NCBI GenBank assembly: GCA_030765065.1
Contig: CM060989.1
Span: 35,827,501 to 35,891,500 of the forward strand
DNA: 64,000 bases
Origin: Deroplatys truncata
Lineage: Eukaryota > Arthropoda > Insecta > Mantodea > Mantidae
Reading direction: 5' to 3'
The position numbers and the translations under genes were made by a program. Positions 54,118 to 64,000 of this stretch are shown here, one piece after another. How positions within the stretch are numbered: the stretch's first letter is position 1; the number at the start of each line of letters is the position of its first letter. The notes beneath the pieces were generated by a model. It searched no databases, was not told the origin of the DNA, and was given only the letters and a program-made list of their open reading frames with translations.

Positions 54118-54855
54118 AGAAAGAATCTGATGTTTGCATTCATCGACCTTCTCTCTTCAGTTCTTACAAAAGCTTATTTATCTATCGACTTCTGGTTAAG
54201 GAAGACAAACTATTTTTATTAAAGCTTATTTTTCTATCTACTACATTTGAATCCAAATAAACCTTTGTAGAAATAGCTACATTACACATTTCGTTATAGA
54301 CACAAAGGAAACAGCGATAGTCAAATGTTTAACAACTGGACGCTATATACTGACCTTAAATTTGCATGTCTCCATGCAATCTCGAGAAACAGCTAAATAT
54401 TGAAAGGATTTAAAAGAATGACCCAGTAATGAACAAATCGAACCATTAATAGCGGATATCTCGGAAATGGCTTATGCCACAAAAAAAGTTGTTTTGAACA
54501 AATGCTGTGTTTTAAAGAGATCTACATTTCTTGTGTAGTAGTCGTCTTCTGTTGCTTAACGTATACTAGTTGTGTAAGATTATACAAAATTCCTTTCGGA
54601 TGAAGAGTACTTCAAAAGCTATTCCCAGAAAATTTGAGATATAAATTTTATTTGTCATGTAAATCATTACTATATGGTATTTCATTCAAAATCGTTAGTA
54701 AGTTTTTTAAAAAATAAAAAAATTTCGAAAGCGTAGTTTGGGTTGGGGATTTGCTTGAAAATCCTCGTGTTGCATCTTCAGAAGGTACTGAATCTAAATA
54801 CCAATTTTTATGTTTATTCGACTTTTCGTTTTGAGTGATAGTAGAGATAGTAAAA
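54118..54855 (-). mobile_element. HEL-A repeat, diverged subfamily, shortened
   Basis: Inverted 3' end AAGAATCTGATGTTTGCATT to GTGATAGTAGAGATAGTAAA. Most of the central tract and 5' third is deleted near 54830. Confidence 0.7.
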
Positions 54856-55135
54856 ATAATGAAAAAGTTTTAATGCAAAGGGGATTTTCTTGAAGATCTT
54901 CGTATCTCATCCTTGGAAGATACTGAACTCAAATACCAAGTTCGGTATTTAACCACACTTTGTTTTCGAGTTAAGCTATCAACAGACACACGTACACACA
55001 CGGACCTTTTTCTAAAAAATACTTTTCTTGGATTCAGGGAATCTCAAAATATGTATTTCTGTTGAGTTCTTGGTATCGAAGTTTTGGTGCAATACTTTCT
55101 CTATTTACTCTAAGTAAATAGTAGAGAAAATATAT
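54856..55135 (-). mobile_element. HEL-A 5'-third fragment
   Basis: A second 5' third directly after the previous copy, from GGGGATTTTCTTGAAGATCT to TAAATAGTAGAGAAAATATA. CA tract near 54985. It may supply the part missing from 54118-54855. Confidence 0.7.
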
Positions 55136-55546
55136 ATTTATATGTATCTGTATTAAAAGAAATCGAAGAACAAGTAGAGAAGGTCCACTCTATTTTAAAA
55201 CACTGAATATTGCATTTAGCTTCCGACCACTGGAATGAAATAAACCCTTCTAAAATGAAGCACAAAATAAAACTGTGCGGTATGTGTGTGTGTTTTTTAT
55301 TTTGTGAATTTAAACTGGACTGACTGATTAACCCACAAACACACACACATATACACATCCTCTCTCACTCTCTCTCACTCTCACTCTTTCTCTTCTTTTT
55401 CTGATTGGTAATATCACCGCCACAGATCATATAAAGAATGAAACACCTAAAAGTAATAGGTAATGAATAAGAACACAAATACGATTTACTGTTATACATA
55501 TAAAAGAGGAAAGTTTAAATAGGAACCAAAGTACACATTGCGCATA
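55136..55546. other. Unassigned sequence with microsatellites
   Basis: (GT)/(CA) runs near 55280 and 55340 and a (CTCT)n run at 55360-55400. No gene. Confidence 0.5.
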
Positions 55547-56062
55547 CCGAGCGAGGTGGTGCAATAACGTGGGCGGGAGATTCCGGGTTCGATCCCCAGC
55601 GACCGTCACACTGATCCATGGGTTTTTCGTGGTTTCCTCAGGTCGGCAGTCTACCACGATTCTCCTCGCCCTCGTTTCCTGTACCCATCATCTTCCTTGT
55701 ATCTGTTTCAGGGTTGTAGGACCAGGCGACGGTGTCCACGGGTTGCGGCTGGGCGGTGATGTGCGCTCTGTAGAGATTTCCTCCCTGGCGTCGTTGCGTA
55801 ATTGCTTAGTTAGATTCAAACTCCGGGTGCTCTCGGGCAGGCGCCCCTTTGGAGTGTGTGGGCCCGGGCCGCGTTGGATGCGTTTGATCTGGAAACGTTA
55901 AGGATTCCGTCCATGTTTGCGCCCTCCCAAAGTTCACGATAGAAGCAAAAATGCCCGCTATGACATATTTGCGATGCTCCGCCCCGGTTACAGGGGGGCC
56001 CCTGCGTTCGTCCTTATCTTTGCCTTTGCCACATTGCACATAATAAAGGAATAAATAAAGTT
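55547..56062 (+). repeat. Long tRNA-derived SINE (SINE-1), best copy
   Basis: Head CCGAGCGAGGTGGTGCAATA, perfect B box GGGTTCGATCCCC near 55585, body GGGTTTTTCGTGGTTTCCTC, TACCCATCATCTTCCTTGTA, GTTGTAGGACCAGGCGACGG, ATCTGGAAACGTTAAGG. The 3' tail is (AATAA)n: TAATAAAGGAATAAATAAAG. The tail makes this the best defined full-length copy at about 515 bp. Confidence 0.8.
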
Positions 56063-56385
56063 ATTATACCTCATCAATTCTTATAAATCAAGATAAAAAT
56101 AAGAAACACCAGAAGAATACGTGATGTATTGAGTATAGTAAAATGCAGATTAACCCAAAATCAAGCTTGTGCAGGGAGGAAGCTAAAATACCCTCCGACA
56201 CCATTAACAAAGCCAATGTGTCATTGAAGCTAAAATAGATGGCAAAAGACTACAAACAGTCCAAAATTTTGAGTCACTCAAAATCTGTCAACTGAACATA
56301 AAAGATAATGAAGTAAGTATTGGAATAATAGTTTAAGGGACAAGTAAGGAACCTTTCTAATTTCCAAAATAGTGAAATGCATTCC
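56063..56385. other. Unassigned non-coding sequence
   Basis: AT-rich. Nothing supported. Confidence 0.5.
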
Positions 56386-57228
56386 TTTTTTACTTTCTCT
56401 ATTACGTATAGTAAGTAGGGGAAGTATTGTATTCCACCCAAAAATTCGATACCGAGATTTCACAGGAAATACATGTTTTGAGGTGCACTGAATACATATA
56501 AGGCATTTTTGGAAATATGTCCGTGTGTGTGTCTGTCTGTGAACAGCATAACTCAAAAACCAACAGTCGGATAAACACCAAACTTGGTATTTAGGTTAAG
56601 TATCTTCCAGAGATGCGACACTAAGGTTTTCAAATAAATTCCCCCAACCCAGATTATTCTTTACATGGAACATTTTTTAATTTTCTCAAAAATGGCTCTA
56701 ACGATTCTGAATAAAATACAATAAGTTTAAGACATTTTTATTGCAAATGAATTGTATATCTCGAATTTTCTGGGAATGTCACCAAAAGTATCCTTCATTG
56801 TGAACGACTTTTGCATAACTGGTAAACCATAAGAGATAGACAAAATTTTACTACACAAAAAATGTAGATTGCGTTAAAATACACAATTTATGCCATATGC
56901 ATTTTTGTTGTTGAGTGAACCGTTTTCGAGATATTGCTTGTTATTCCCTTAAATTTTCCAATACTTATACTTTTTCTCAAATGGGAATTCGAAATTAATT
57001 TTTTGTCCTGGTAATGCAAAGAGAATGGAATACCTCACATGGCAACCAGCTCTTAAAATATTTGACTATCGCTTAAAGCCTACGAATTCCTCTTGCATCT
57101 ACAAGAAAATTAGCAATAAGATTAACATCTCGATTAACATGAAGCGTATGGAGAATAAGCGTTTGTAAAAATATTTTGTAAAAGAGTAGAAAAAGTCATG
57201 TGAGTGTAACATATCAGATTTTTTAGTT
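56386..57228 (+). mobile_element. HEL-A repeat, near full length
   Basis: TTTTTTACTTTCTCTATTAC at the start and GTGAGTGTAACATATCAGAT at the end, with one mismatch in the 3' hairpin. Short GT tract near 56525. Confidence 0.85.
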
Positions 57229-57404
57229 TCATTTATACCTCGCCATTAACTACATTGGTCTTATTGCTTATGGTAATGGTGTTAATCGTATTCTCTTGTC
57301 GTTGGGTTTCTTGGATTTTTTGGGTTTTAATCATTAGAAAACATACTTTTTCACACTCTCATTCACATTTCCAGACTCTGGGGAGTATAGGAAATAATCC
57401 TGGC

Positions 57405-57495
57405 TAGAGAAAAATTCCCATCCCAACCGGAAATCGAACCCGGGACCCCTCGCACAACAGGCAGGTGCTCTACGGACTGATCTACGGGAGCTACC
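57405..57495 (-). repeat. tRNA-like sequence, probably a SINE head
   Basis: The minus strand has an A box in GATCAGTCCGTAGAGCACC and a B box in CCCGGGTTCGATTTCC. The anticodon arm CCTGCCTGTTGTGCGAGG has an imperfect stem and would present GTT. The acceptor ends GCTCCCG and TTGGGATG pair only in part, so a working tRNA is unlikely. Confidence 0.5.
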
Positions 57496-57699
57496 GACTG
57501 AGTTTTTTGATTAAGCGCACAACCCAATCATAGCAAGCCAGAAAGAACATGCGGAATAAGAGAAAAAGTTCACGTGGCGAAAAATGAATCTCGACTACCT
57601 AGGAAACAGACGTGGAGTAGAACATTTGTTATTGTAAGAGATGCGATCGAGGTGAGTGAAAAATCTCGCTACAACTTATCTTCTTTTGAACGTGGCTCA

Positions 57700-58065
57700 A
57701 GTAGAGGAAGCAGGTATTGCATTCCACCGAAAAATTGGGTATCGAGATTTCACCAGAAATATAAGTTTTGAGGTTCCCTAAATAATTAAAATTAAAGCAT
57801 TTTGGAAAGACTTTGTGTGTGTGTGTGTGTGTGTGTGGGGCCAGCATGGATCACAAACAAGCAGTTGGTTAAACACCAAACTTAGTATATAAAATAGGAT
57901 GTGGCACGAAAATGTTCAAGAAACTTTTCCCTTTACATGGAAAATGTTTTCTTATTTTTTATTTTCTCAAAATTGACTAACGATTTTGATTAGAATACCA
58001 TGTATTTAAGATGTTTGCATTATAAATAAAATGTTTATTCTAAATTTTCTCGCGACAACTTCACG
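57700..58065 (+). mobile_element. HEL-A 5'-half fragment
   Basis: GTAGAGGAAGCAGGTATTGC through a (GT)n tract at 57815-57838 to TAAATTTTCTCGCGAC. The 3' half is absent. Confidence 0.7.
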
Positions 58066-58559
58066 ATGAAGCGGGACTTAAAAAGGTTTCATATCAGCGG
58101 AACATAGTTTGATTCATAGTGCGTGGCCGAACAAGCAAACATCTTAAATATTAAAGGGGTTTGCACTGCATTATTCCGGCGTCACCGCGGTGATAGAAAG
58201 TGTGTTAAGAATACAGATTAATTTGGAGTGCGAGATATCGATCGCGTCCTGTGTGCGGGAATAAAGGGGACGATTTTGTACCTGTTCAGTACGTCAGATA
58301 AAAAAGGTCTTACACTGTAGTTGGAATTTGTATTTATTTCCACCAGCTCACACGAGCGCTGAGATATAAGATCTCATTTCCTAGAAACAGCCTAATTGCC
58401 AAGCCTGCTGACCTAAGAAGGTTTTAACGACCTGTCGCCCGGCATACCCGAGACATACACTCATTGATTCTTCCTTGGAGATCCCTAAACACACCTACGC
58501 GTAACTTATTCCACTCCAACAAATATCAATAGACAAGCACTTGCTTAGACGCGTATGTC
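58066..58559. other. Unassigned non-coding sequence
   Basis: Nothing supported. Confidence 0.5.
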
Positions 58560-58690
58560 GTTCTAAACGTGTTTTTTACAACTTTACAGGACCTTAAACG
58601 TACATTTTAAGTGAAGTCACGATACTGAACTTTCAGGTTGAATACAATGCTTCCTGTACCTCATGAAATAGTAAGGAAATCCAAAGTAAT
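58560..58690 (-). mobile_element. HEL-A 5'-end fragment
   Basis: Diverged inverted 5' end: AACTTTCAGGTTGAATACAA, TGCTTCCTGTACCTCATGAA, ATAGTAAGGAAA. Confidence 0.5.
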
Positions 58691-58699
58691 TTGCGCAAA

Positions 58700-59126
58700 T
58701 GGCGCACCAACGTGGCAGCAACTACCATAATTAAAACTGACTAGACTTGCGACACGCATTAGTTAAGGAAGGGAAGAAAAGAAACATGCAAGTGAAGTAT
58801 AGAACAGAAAAGATGACTTCACGACTGTGCAAATGGCGAATAGAAGGTACGAAAAGATAGCTATACGGCCACGTAAGTGAAGAAAGAAAACAAAAAGAAA
58901 AAGACGGTTTCATGACCAAGTAAGTGATGAAACGGAGAATGGTTAAAGAAAAAGGCAACATCTCCTTAGGAAATCAAGAGTAACTAAATATAAAAGATAT
59001 CACTGCGCAAAGTGAAGAAGAAAGTTAAAAGATTGTACTAGAGAAGTCGTAATAAATTGTAGAAGTGTAGAAAGAAAAGTGTATATATCTGGGAAGCAGC
59101 AAGTAAACGGCGCCCAACGTGGGGCC
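58700..59126 (+). other. PBS-like motifs without a recognised LTR
   Basis: TGGCGCACCAACGTGGCAGC at 58700-58719 and CGGCGCCCAACGTGGGGC at 59108-59125 resemble the complement of the tRNA-Lys(CUU) 3' end. The second matches 17 of 18 positions, and a partial TGGCGAATAGAAGG lies at 58834. The first and the partial one follow TGCGCAAA or TGTGCAAA. I could not find an LTR body upstream, where HEL-A remnants lie. They may be the U5 end of a truncated LTR of another family. Confidence 0.4.
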
Positions 59127-59439
59127 ATAGCCAAATTACCATTCCGCTGCAAAGTGTAAATAAAATGGGGAACGATTAAGGCAAGTAGTAATGAATATGT
59201 TTTATTCTTTTCACTTTCTTCCTTTATTGCTTCGTTTCGCCACAATAAAATTTACCAATTTTATTGTTATTCTTTTTAATCGTAATTCTTGCTAAAGTCA
59301 ATACACTGCAAAGAGCATGCATGCTACCCGAGCTTGCACACCCTACAAACAGATCCCACGCTATAGACAGGTTTACCGGAATTGCGCGTTATTTTCTTTT
59401 TCATTCATTCATTATCTGTTTAGCCTCCTCTTATGTAGG
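59127..59439. other. Unassigned non-coding sequence
   Basis: Nothing supported. Confidence 0.45.
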
Positions 59440-59795
59440 ACTTACACCCCCCAGGACTTACACCCCCCAGGACTTACAAGCGGGTGCCTGGGGTCAGAGG
59501 CCCATCGAGGAGCAGACACTCATGGATCAGACAGAGCATCCAGGATGGGTGATCAGCCCGATGCCTGGTATGGGATGAAGGAAGTAGATGAAACGAAATG
59601 TTGGTGAAATGGATGAAAGGAAAGGTGATGATGGATCAGTTGGTGGAATGAATGGCGGGGGAAACCGGAGAACCCGGAGGAAACCCGCCCAGATGCCGCT
59701 TCGTCCACCACAAATCCCATATGTAGGTCCCTGGGATTGAACCCGGGCCGGTGGGAGGCGAGCGGTCTAACCACTCGGCCACGGCGCCGCCCCCA
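59440..59795 (-). repeat. tRNA-Leu/Ser-derived SINE
   Basis: The minus strand starts GGCGGCGCCGTGGCCGAGTG with A box TGGCCGAGTGGTTAGA, then GCCCGGGTTCAATCCCAGGG as B box. The spacing is that of a class II tRNA. The body continues ATATGGGATTTGTGGTGGAC, GGGTTTCCTCCGGG to CCAGGCATCGGGCTGATC. A local direct duplication ACTTACACCCCCCAGG lies at 59440-59476. The forward frames at 59264-59607 are chance. Confidence 0.75.
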
Positions 59796-60454
59796 TTTTC
59801 TTTTTCTTTTATTAAATACTTAAGTGCAATTAAAATGTGAATAAAATGTTTCCTAACTGCTACTCTCTAAATTGCTAAGTTAAAATATTTCGCTTCGATG
59901 TGTTTCCATCGACTGTTTAGATAAACACAAATCGTATTTATTTTAGTTAAAATCATTGCAGCAGCATGGTTTTTATTTTAAGTACGTAAACAATCAATTT
60001 AAATAATTTCTTCTGTTTCACCATTAAAAGTTAAAATAGCAGTGTTTTCGGTTTAAATTAATTTGTTTTAGATTATATGAGAATTAAATACAACTAGCAA
60101 AAGTTAAAATTATTTACTTAGTGAGCTCGACGATGCACGTAATCGCTTCGCTTTTAATTTCGCAAGTTTATCTTTCAAACCCAATGTTCTCACCCTCAGT
60201 AGTAGCAACTTCTCTTCCTTTAGAGGTTTTGTATAAATCTACTAAGAATAAACGTATTATATTACTGAAAATACGACCATATTACATATAGATTAATTCA
60301 AATAAGTAGCAACAGAAGCTCTAAAATTAGATAACTACTTTCAGGGGTGTTACACGATACGTTAGGGGTATACTATATACAACGAAGACGAACACTTCGC
60401 ACACTTCGACCTATATAGATCTGTTGAGACTACCATCCGCCAGGAGGAAGGGAT
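59796..60454. other. Unassigned AT-rich sequence
   Basis: Nothing supported. Confidence 0.5.
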
Positions 60455-60890
60455 GAAGTGAAGGAACTACAGGAGGCTACAGACCGCAGACAGACCATAG
60501 AGACGTGCGGAAGACCCTAACAGTTCCAGGCTCAGGAACCCGTCGCACTGCTGGAGCTACCTATAGAGGACAACGAACGATCCGTCAGCCCTCTAGTGTC
60601 GACGGGGAGTATTATTTCCTTTCACAAAGCATCCACCTGCCTGTCGGCACTGCCATACACCACGAAACCTTGAAGCACATCTGAAACATGAGAAGGAAAA
60701 GGAATGAAAGGTAAATGAAGAAAAGGAAATCATGGTAGATGAGAAACCACTCCAGCATTCACCTACCAACCAGAAAAAACTACGAAAACCCCTATGTCAG
60801 AAGGGGCAGTCGATAGAAATTGAATCCGGAACCTTCTGAATGCGAGCCTCACACGTTACCGGAGAGCTATTTCGCTCGGTGGTGTCAATA
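60455..60890 (-). repeat. SINE-1-like element with extra 3' body
   Basis: The minus strand starts ACCGAGCGAAATAGCTCTCC and has a decayed B box (TTCCGGATTCAATTTC), then GGTTTTCGTAGTTTTTTCTG and a distal body (ACAGTTCCAGGCTCAGGAAC on the plus strand). It matches 61803-62170 in the same order. Confidence 0.6.
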
Positions 60891-61213
60891 TAATAATAAT
60901 GTGGCACAAATGGCCAAATTACAGACTTTTATGCCTCTACACATGTGTTTAACTTTTAAATAGAGCAAAGTGTAGGCTCATTGATAATAAGGTTTATTAT
61001 CCTGGCAAAACATCTTAAACTAACTCCCAAAACCAAATGCCGTAAAACCTGCAGGCAGCAACACTCCACAGTGACCTTTCGCTTTGTACCTGCGCTGCCC
61101 CTTTGAACAGCAGTGATGTGACAACTTCTTTTGCACCTATGTATGTGGGAAACATTAAACTGCAAAGGACGGCATGTTTGAGCTTCCGTAGGAATAGTTT
61201 GTAGTGGCTATAT
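60891..61213. other. Unassigned sequence
   Basis: Nothing supported. The 69-codon minus-strand frame is chance. Confidence 0.45.
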
Positions 61214-61731
61214 TGTTATATACCGGGGTGAGGCCAAAAGGTTTGCAGCTAAATATTAAATTTTAGTTACCCCAGCATAAATATTGGGAGGCATAGCATC
61301 AGAGGTAACGAGAGGACCAGAAACTTTAACTACGCATTCCAGAGCAGGCGCGGGATATTTATCACAAAATACACAGAATTTCACATTAATCACATTGCCT
61401 GTGGTTTATTGGACATAAGCACGGTGCCCCTACATCTCACACAAAAGATAAAACGGAAGAAATTGAAGAGAGATGCTACACACATGCGGTTACATTCACA
61501 CAATTCACATACGACCTTCCACACCAGACACTCGACCAGAAGTGACACTAACACACAACACAAAGGAATAATACTCACTTCCCCCACTCTCCACCGCTAG
61601 TAGGAATCGCCAGCTAGACAGTGGCGAGTTTCGCCACGCCTTCAAAACCCCAGCCGAAAGAATTACCCCAACAATACTGTCGCCAACGACGCAATAATGC
61701 GTCTGGCGTGACAATACACATACACGCCACA
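61214..61731 (-). mobile_element. Solo LTR, family LTR-3, diverged copy
   Basis: The minus strand starts TGTGGCGTGTATGTGTATTG and ends CACCCCGGTATATAACA. It is 518 bp, flanked by ATAT (61210-61213 and 61732-61735). The R/U5-like part GGGGTAACTAAAATTTAATA, TTGGCCTCACCCC also occurs at 13188-13249. The small frames across 61390-61857 are chance. Confidence 0.75.
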
Positions 61732-61802
61732 ATATAAAAGCAAGCGATACTGGGTAGAGAAAATATGAATGTGTAGGTATAATGTATAGGTAACACAACG
61801 GA

Positions 61803-62170
61803 GAGGGACACCTCGCTCCCTGGCTGCAGGCAGACAGGAAGTCACTAACAGTTCCAAGCTTAAAGAAACGCCCTACTGTTGGAGCTGCCTAGAGAGGGCG
61901 CTCAACGACCCGTCGACCAGACAGCCCTCTAGTATTAACAGGGAGTACTCTTTGTTTTGAGTAACCATTCTTGAAACATGAGAAGGAAAAGGAATGAAAG
62001 GCAACTGACAGAAAGGAAGTCGTAATAGATCAGAAACAACCCTGTATTCGCCTGCTGACCCAGGGAAACCACAAAAATCCTATGGGTCAGAGTAGGCAGT
62101 CGCCGGGGTTCGAACCCCGAACCTCTCGACCTCGAGTCGCCCACGTTACCACAGCGCCACCTCGCTCCCT
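61803..62170 (-). repeat. SINE-1-like element with extra 3' body
   Basis: The minus strand starts AGGGAGCGAGGTGGCGCTGT, with A box GTGGCGCTGTGG and perfect B box GGGGTTCGAACCCC, then ATAGGATTTTTGTGG. The distal part, shared with 60455-60670, includes ACAGTTCCAAGCTTAAAGAA and CAGCCCTCTAGTATTAACAG on the plus strand. Confidence 0.7.
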
Positions 62171-62686
62171 TTGTAAATGTATCACATCAAATTTGTTTCT
62201 CTATTTTCACAAAGTTTAGCTTTATTGGTTTTTAATCCAGACACCTCCATAATAAACCTTTTTGTAGTGAAATGAAGCTTCTGGAAAACGAGAGAGCAGA
62301 TTTAGGTGCGTGCAATTAATCATACGCATTACATGAGCGAGACTAAACATTTGCACACGGCGGGTTTCGAGGCATTGATGCCTGAATTGTTAATAACTGT
62401 CCGTGTATGCAGTTAGTTCCCCCAGCGGCAGGTAATTCGGAATTGGAAACAGTTTAACACTTTATAATCTTCTGAACAGACCATACTGCTCTGGGCTGAG
62501 TGGTAGAAGGCCAATTGTATCCAGATACTGTAGTGTCGGAATGAATCTATTATTCCGCTTTGTAACAAAGCCCTGCGGCAGGGATATGTAACTTGTGGTT
62601 AGCGAACCACTTGTTGCCAGTTTAACCTCGCCTATGTAGGTATATCACTACTTTTACTTCCTCTTCTGCTGATCTGTAGTAAACCG
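62171..62686. other. Unassigned sequence
   Basis: Nothing supported. Confidence 0.45.
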
Positions 62687-62785
62687 AGTAGGGTGGCGCC
62701 ACGGTAAAGTGTGCGACTTGCATTCGGGAGATCTCGGGATCTATCCCCGGTGACCGCGCACTCGTTCCATGGGATTTTCGTTTTC
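62687..62785 (+). repeat. SINE-1 head, truncated
   Basis: CCGAGTAGGGTGGCGCCACG (A box) and CTCGGGATCTATCCCC (decayed B box), then TCCATGGGATTTTCGTTTTC. The body is replaced by a reverse SINE-2 tail. Confidence 0.65.
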
Positions 62786-62866
62786 TTTTTATTTATTTAT
62801 TTATTTATTTATTTATGGACGGTCTTTAATTGCTTTGGTCCTTAGCGTCCCATTATACAGGGTGAT
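62786..62866 (-). repeat. SINE-2 3' end, reverse, with (ATTT)n tail
   Basis: On the plus strand an (ATTT)n run (62787-62815), then ATGGACGGTCTTTAATTGCT, GTCCTTAGCGTCCCATTATA. This is the reverse complement of the SINE-2 3' end seen at 41810-41862. Confidence 0.75.
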
Positions 62867-63113
62867 TTATGAAGAACTGACACATTTCTTTCTTTAATTA
62901 TTCTGTTCTAAATTCAATCATGCCCCGATTTTACCACCAAATAAAGCAGAATGTTCTGAAGTTTCGATTGCCTGTCACTAGATGCGCAAATGTTTATGTT
63001 TTATTCGTGATTGTTAGTTTTATTATCGGCAACTGTTTTTGAGATTTTGTTCTAGTCAACGTGAAAATGGAGTACACATTAAATAAACGACTTTTCCTTG
63101 TAAAGCAATACTG
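62857..63113 (+). mobile_element. DNA transposon 5' end, TACAGGGTG type
   Basis: TACAGGGTGATTTATGAAGA near 62857-62876 is a typical terminus of a group of insect TA-inserting elements; the MITE at 45827 has a similar end. About 210 bp later the frame MEYTLNKRLFLVKQYY opens at 63067, like the first residues of DUF4817-type transposases. It is cut after about 16 codons by the family E repeat at 63114. The rest of the transposon is absent. Confidence 0.55.
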
Positions 63114-63290
63114 CTAAGTGGCGTATCCACTTACGCCCTGTAATGGGGTGGGGCCGGATTAAAATGTTCAGGTATCGGCCCACAGGAAAAGCTCTCGGGG
63201 GAGTGAGTGTCACGGATGACGAGATCCTCCCAGGGTCACGTAGGGGCATAGTCCTCTGGTGTCTCATGTGCTTATAGATTTGGACAGATG
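63114..63290 (+). repeat. GC-rich repeat, family E
   Basis: Second copy of the unit at 43806-44000, starting at the same palindromic AAGTGGCGTATCCACTTA. It cuts a transposase frame. AT-rich DNA follows within about 250 bp, as at the first copy. Confidence 0.6.
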
Positions 63291-64000
63291 GCGTGGATGC
63301 TTGCTCAATGGAAAATGTATTCCCCGTGGACACAAGAGGGCTGTTTGATTGATGGGTCGTTTATCTTAGGGACCAGTTCTACGAGCTTTGAAATTTTAGT
63401 GACTTCCATGCGTCTCTTGGCCTGTCTGCCTATGATCTGTGGCCTCCTGTGGTTACTTCTCCCTTCCTTCTGGCGGTTGGCAATAGATCTCTGTGGGTCG
63501 CAGTGCGCGAGGTGTCCCCTTCCTACAACAGTAACCTACTAACAAAAATAAATTTAATTATAAACGTACGTATTAGTTATATAAATAAAATAAATAAGAA
63601 TAGTTTTCAAAACAGAAACTTTTGTGCTGGATTCCAGTACTTAATTTACTGGAGGTTTAAGGTAGATGAAGCAACATACAGTACTAGCCACAGACAAACT
63701 AATACAGTAAGTCATTAATGTAATAAGATATCTAATTTACAGCTTCTCAGCATCAACACATTACTAATAATTTCTTTCCTTAATACATTTTTGTTCTAAG
63801 CTTTACGCGTTATGTATTTTCTTTACTAATATTTTACCTATAATAATTAAAAGGATGTTAAAACACATACATTCATAATGTACACATAGTAGAAAATAAG
63901 TATATAACGTTATAACATATAAAGTATAATATAAGAGGGAAAGGCTATTGTTAGCTATATAACCAGTCATATAAAATTACGAGAAATGCAGTAGTATCTA
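63291..64000. other. Unassigned sequence turning AT-rich
   Basis: Positions 63540-64000 are strongly A/T-rich, as behind the first family E copy. The small forward frames are not supported as genes. The window ends within this block. Confidence 0.4.

Noticed and set aside
57405-57495. Functional tRNA gene
   Set aside because: A and B boxes are present, but the acceptor stem pairs poorly and the anticodon stem is imperfect. A SINE head fits better.

Overview
This is a gene-poor, AT-rich eukaryotic window built almost entirely of nested transposable elements. The mix (mariner, Tc1, hAT and PIF/Harbinger remnants, jockey-like LINE pieces, several tRNA-derived SINE families, Ty3/Gypsy-like LTRs) points to a large, repeat-rich arthropod genome, probably an insect. 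The species cannot be told from the sequence. I found no convincing host protein-coding gene, no rRNA and no CRISPR array. Nearly every reading frame is a transposon fragment or chance.

The most abundant component, called HEL-A here, is an interspersed repeat of about 0.8-1.2 kb with some 25 copies in both orientations. It starts with T-rich DNA and ACTTTCTCTACT, carries a central (GT)n tract, and ends with the reverse complement AGTAGAGAAAGT, a short hairpin (ATGTG/CACAT) and a T run. Paired subterminal inverted repeats, an internal microsatellite and a 3' hairpin are what DINE-1/helentron-type non-autonomous Helitrons (HINEs) look like. Most other elements sit inside HEL-A copies.

Layout. 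1-3.5 kb: HEL-A copies broken by two solo LTRs. 4.1-5.5 kb: SINE and HEL-A. 5.8-9.6 kb: one HEL-A copy split by a 5'-truncated LINE and a solo LTR. 10.2-15.3 kb: LINE tail, SINEs, solo LTR, HEL-A. 15.75-17.7 kb: hAT-like element holding a reverse solo LTR. 18.1-20.8 kb: SINE and a jockey-like LINE. 21.3-28.7 kb: two HEL-A copies in inverted orientation around a 4.5 kb LTR element with a partial gag; the right copy splits a transposase pseudogene. 30-36.6 kb: SINE, HEL-A copies, a Tc1 element. 36.6-39.4 kb: LINE tail, a foldback element, a two-gene PIF/Harbinger remnant. 41.1-42.5 kb: duplicated head-to-head SINEs. 43.8-45.7 kb: GC-rich repeat and an AT-rich block. 45.7-55.1 kb: HEL-A copies holding a foldback MITE, a mariner and a solo LTR. 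55.5-64 kb: SINEs, HEL-A, a solo LTR, and a transposon start cut by the GC-rich repeat.

The most unusual structure is in LTR families LTR-1 and LTR-2. The end of the LTR (ACTTCA) plus a primer-binding-site-like block resembling the complement of the tRNA-Lys(CUU) 3' end is repeated in tandem at roughly 40-60 bp spacing. Copies of this cassette lie inside the LTRs themselves, and the two LTRs of the gag-bearing element differ in cassette number. A third family, LTR-3, is flanked by ATAT (once ATAT/ACAT) in all four copies with both ends.
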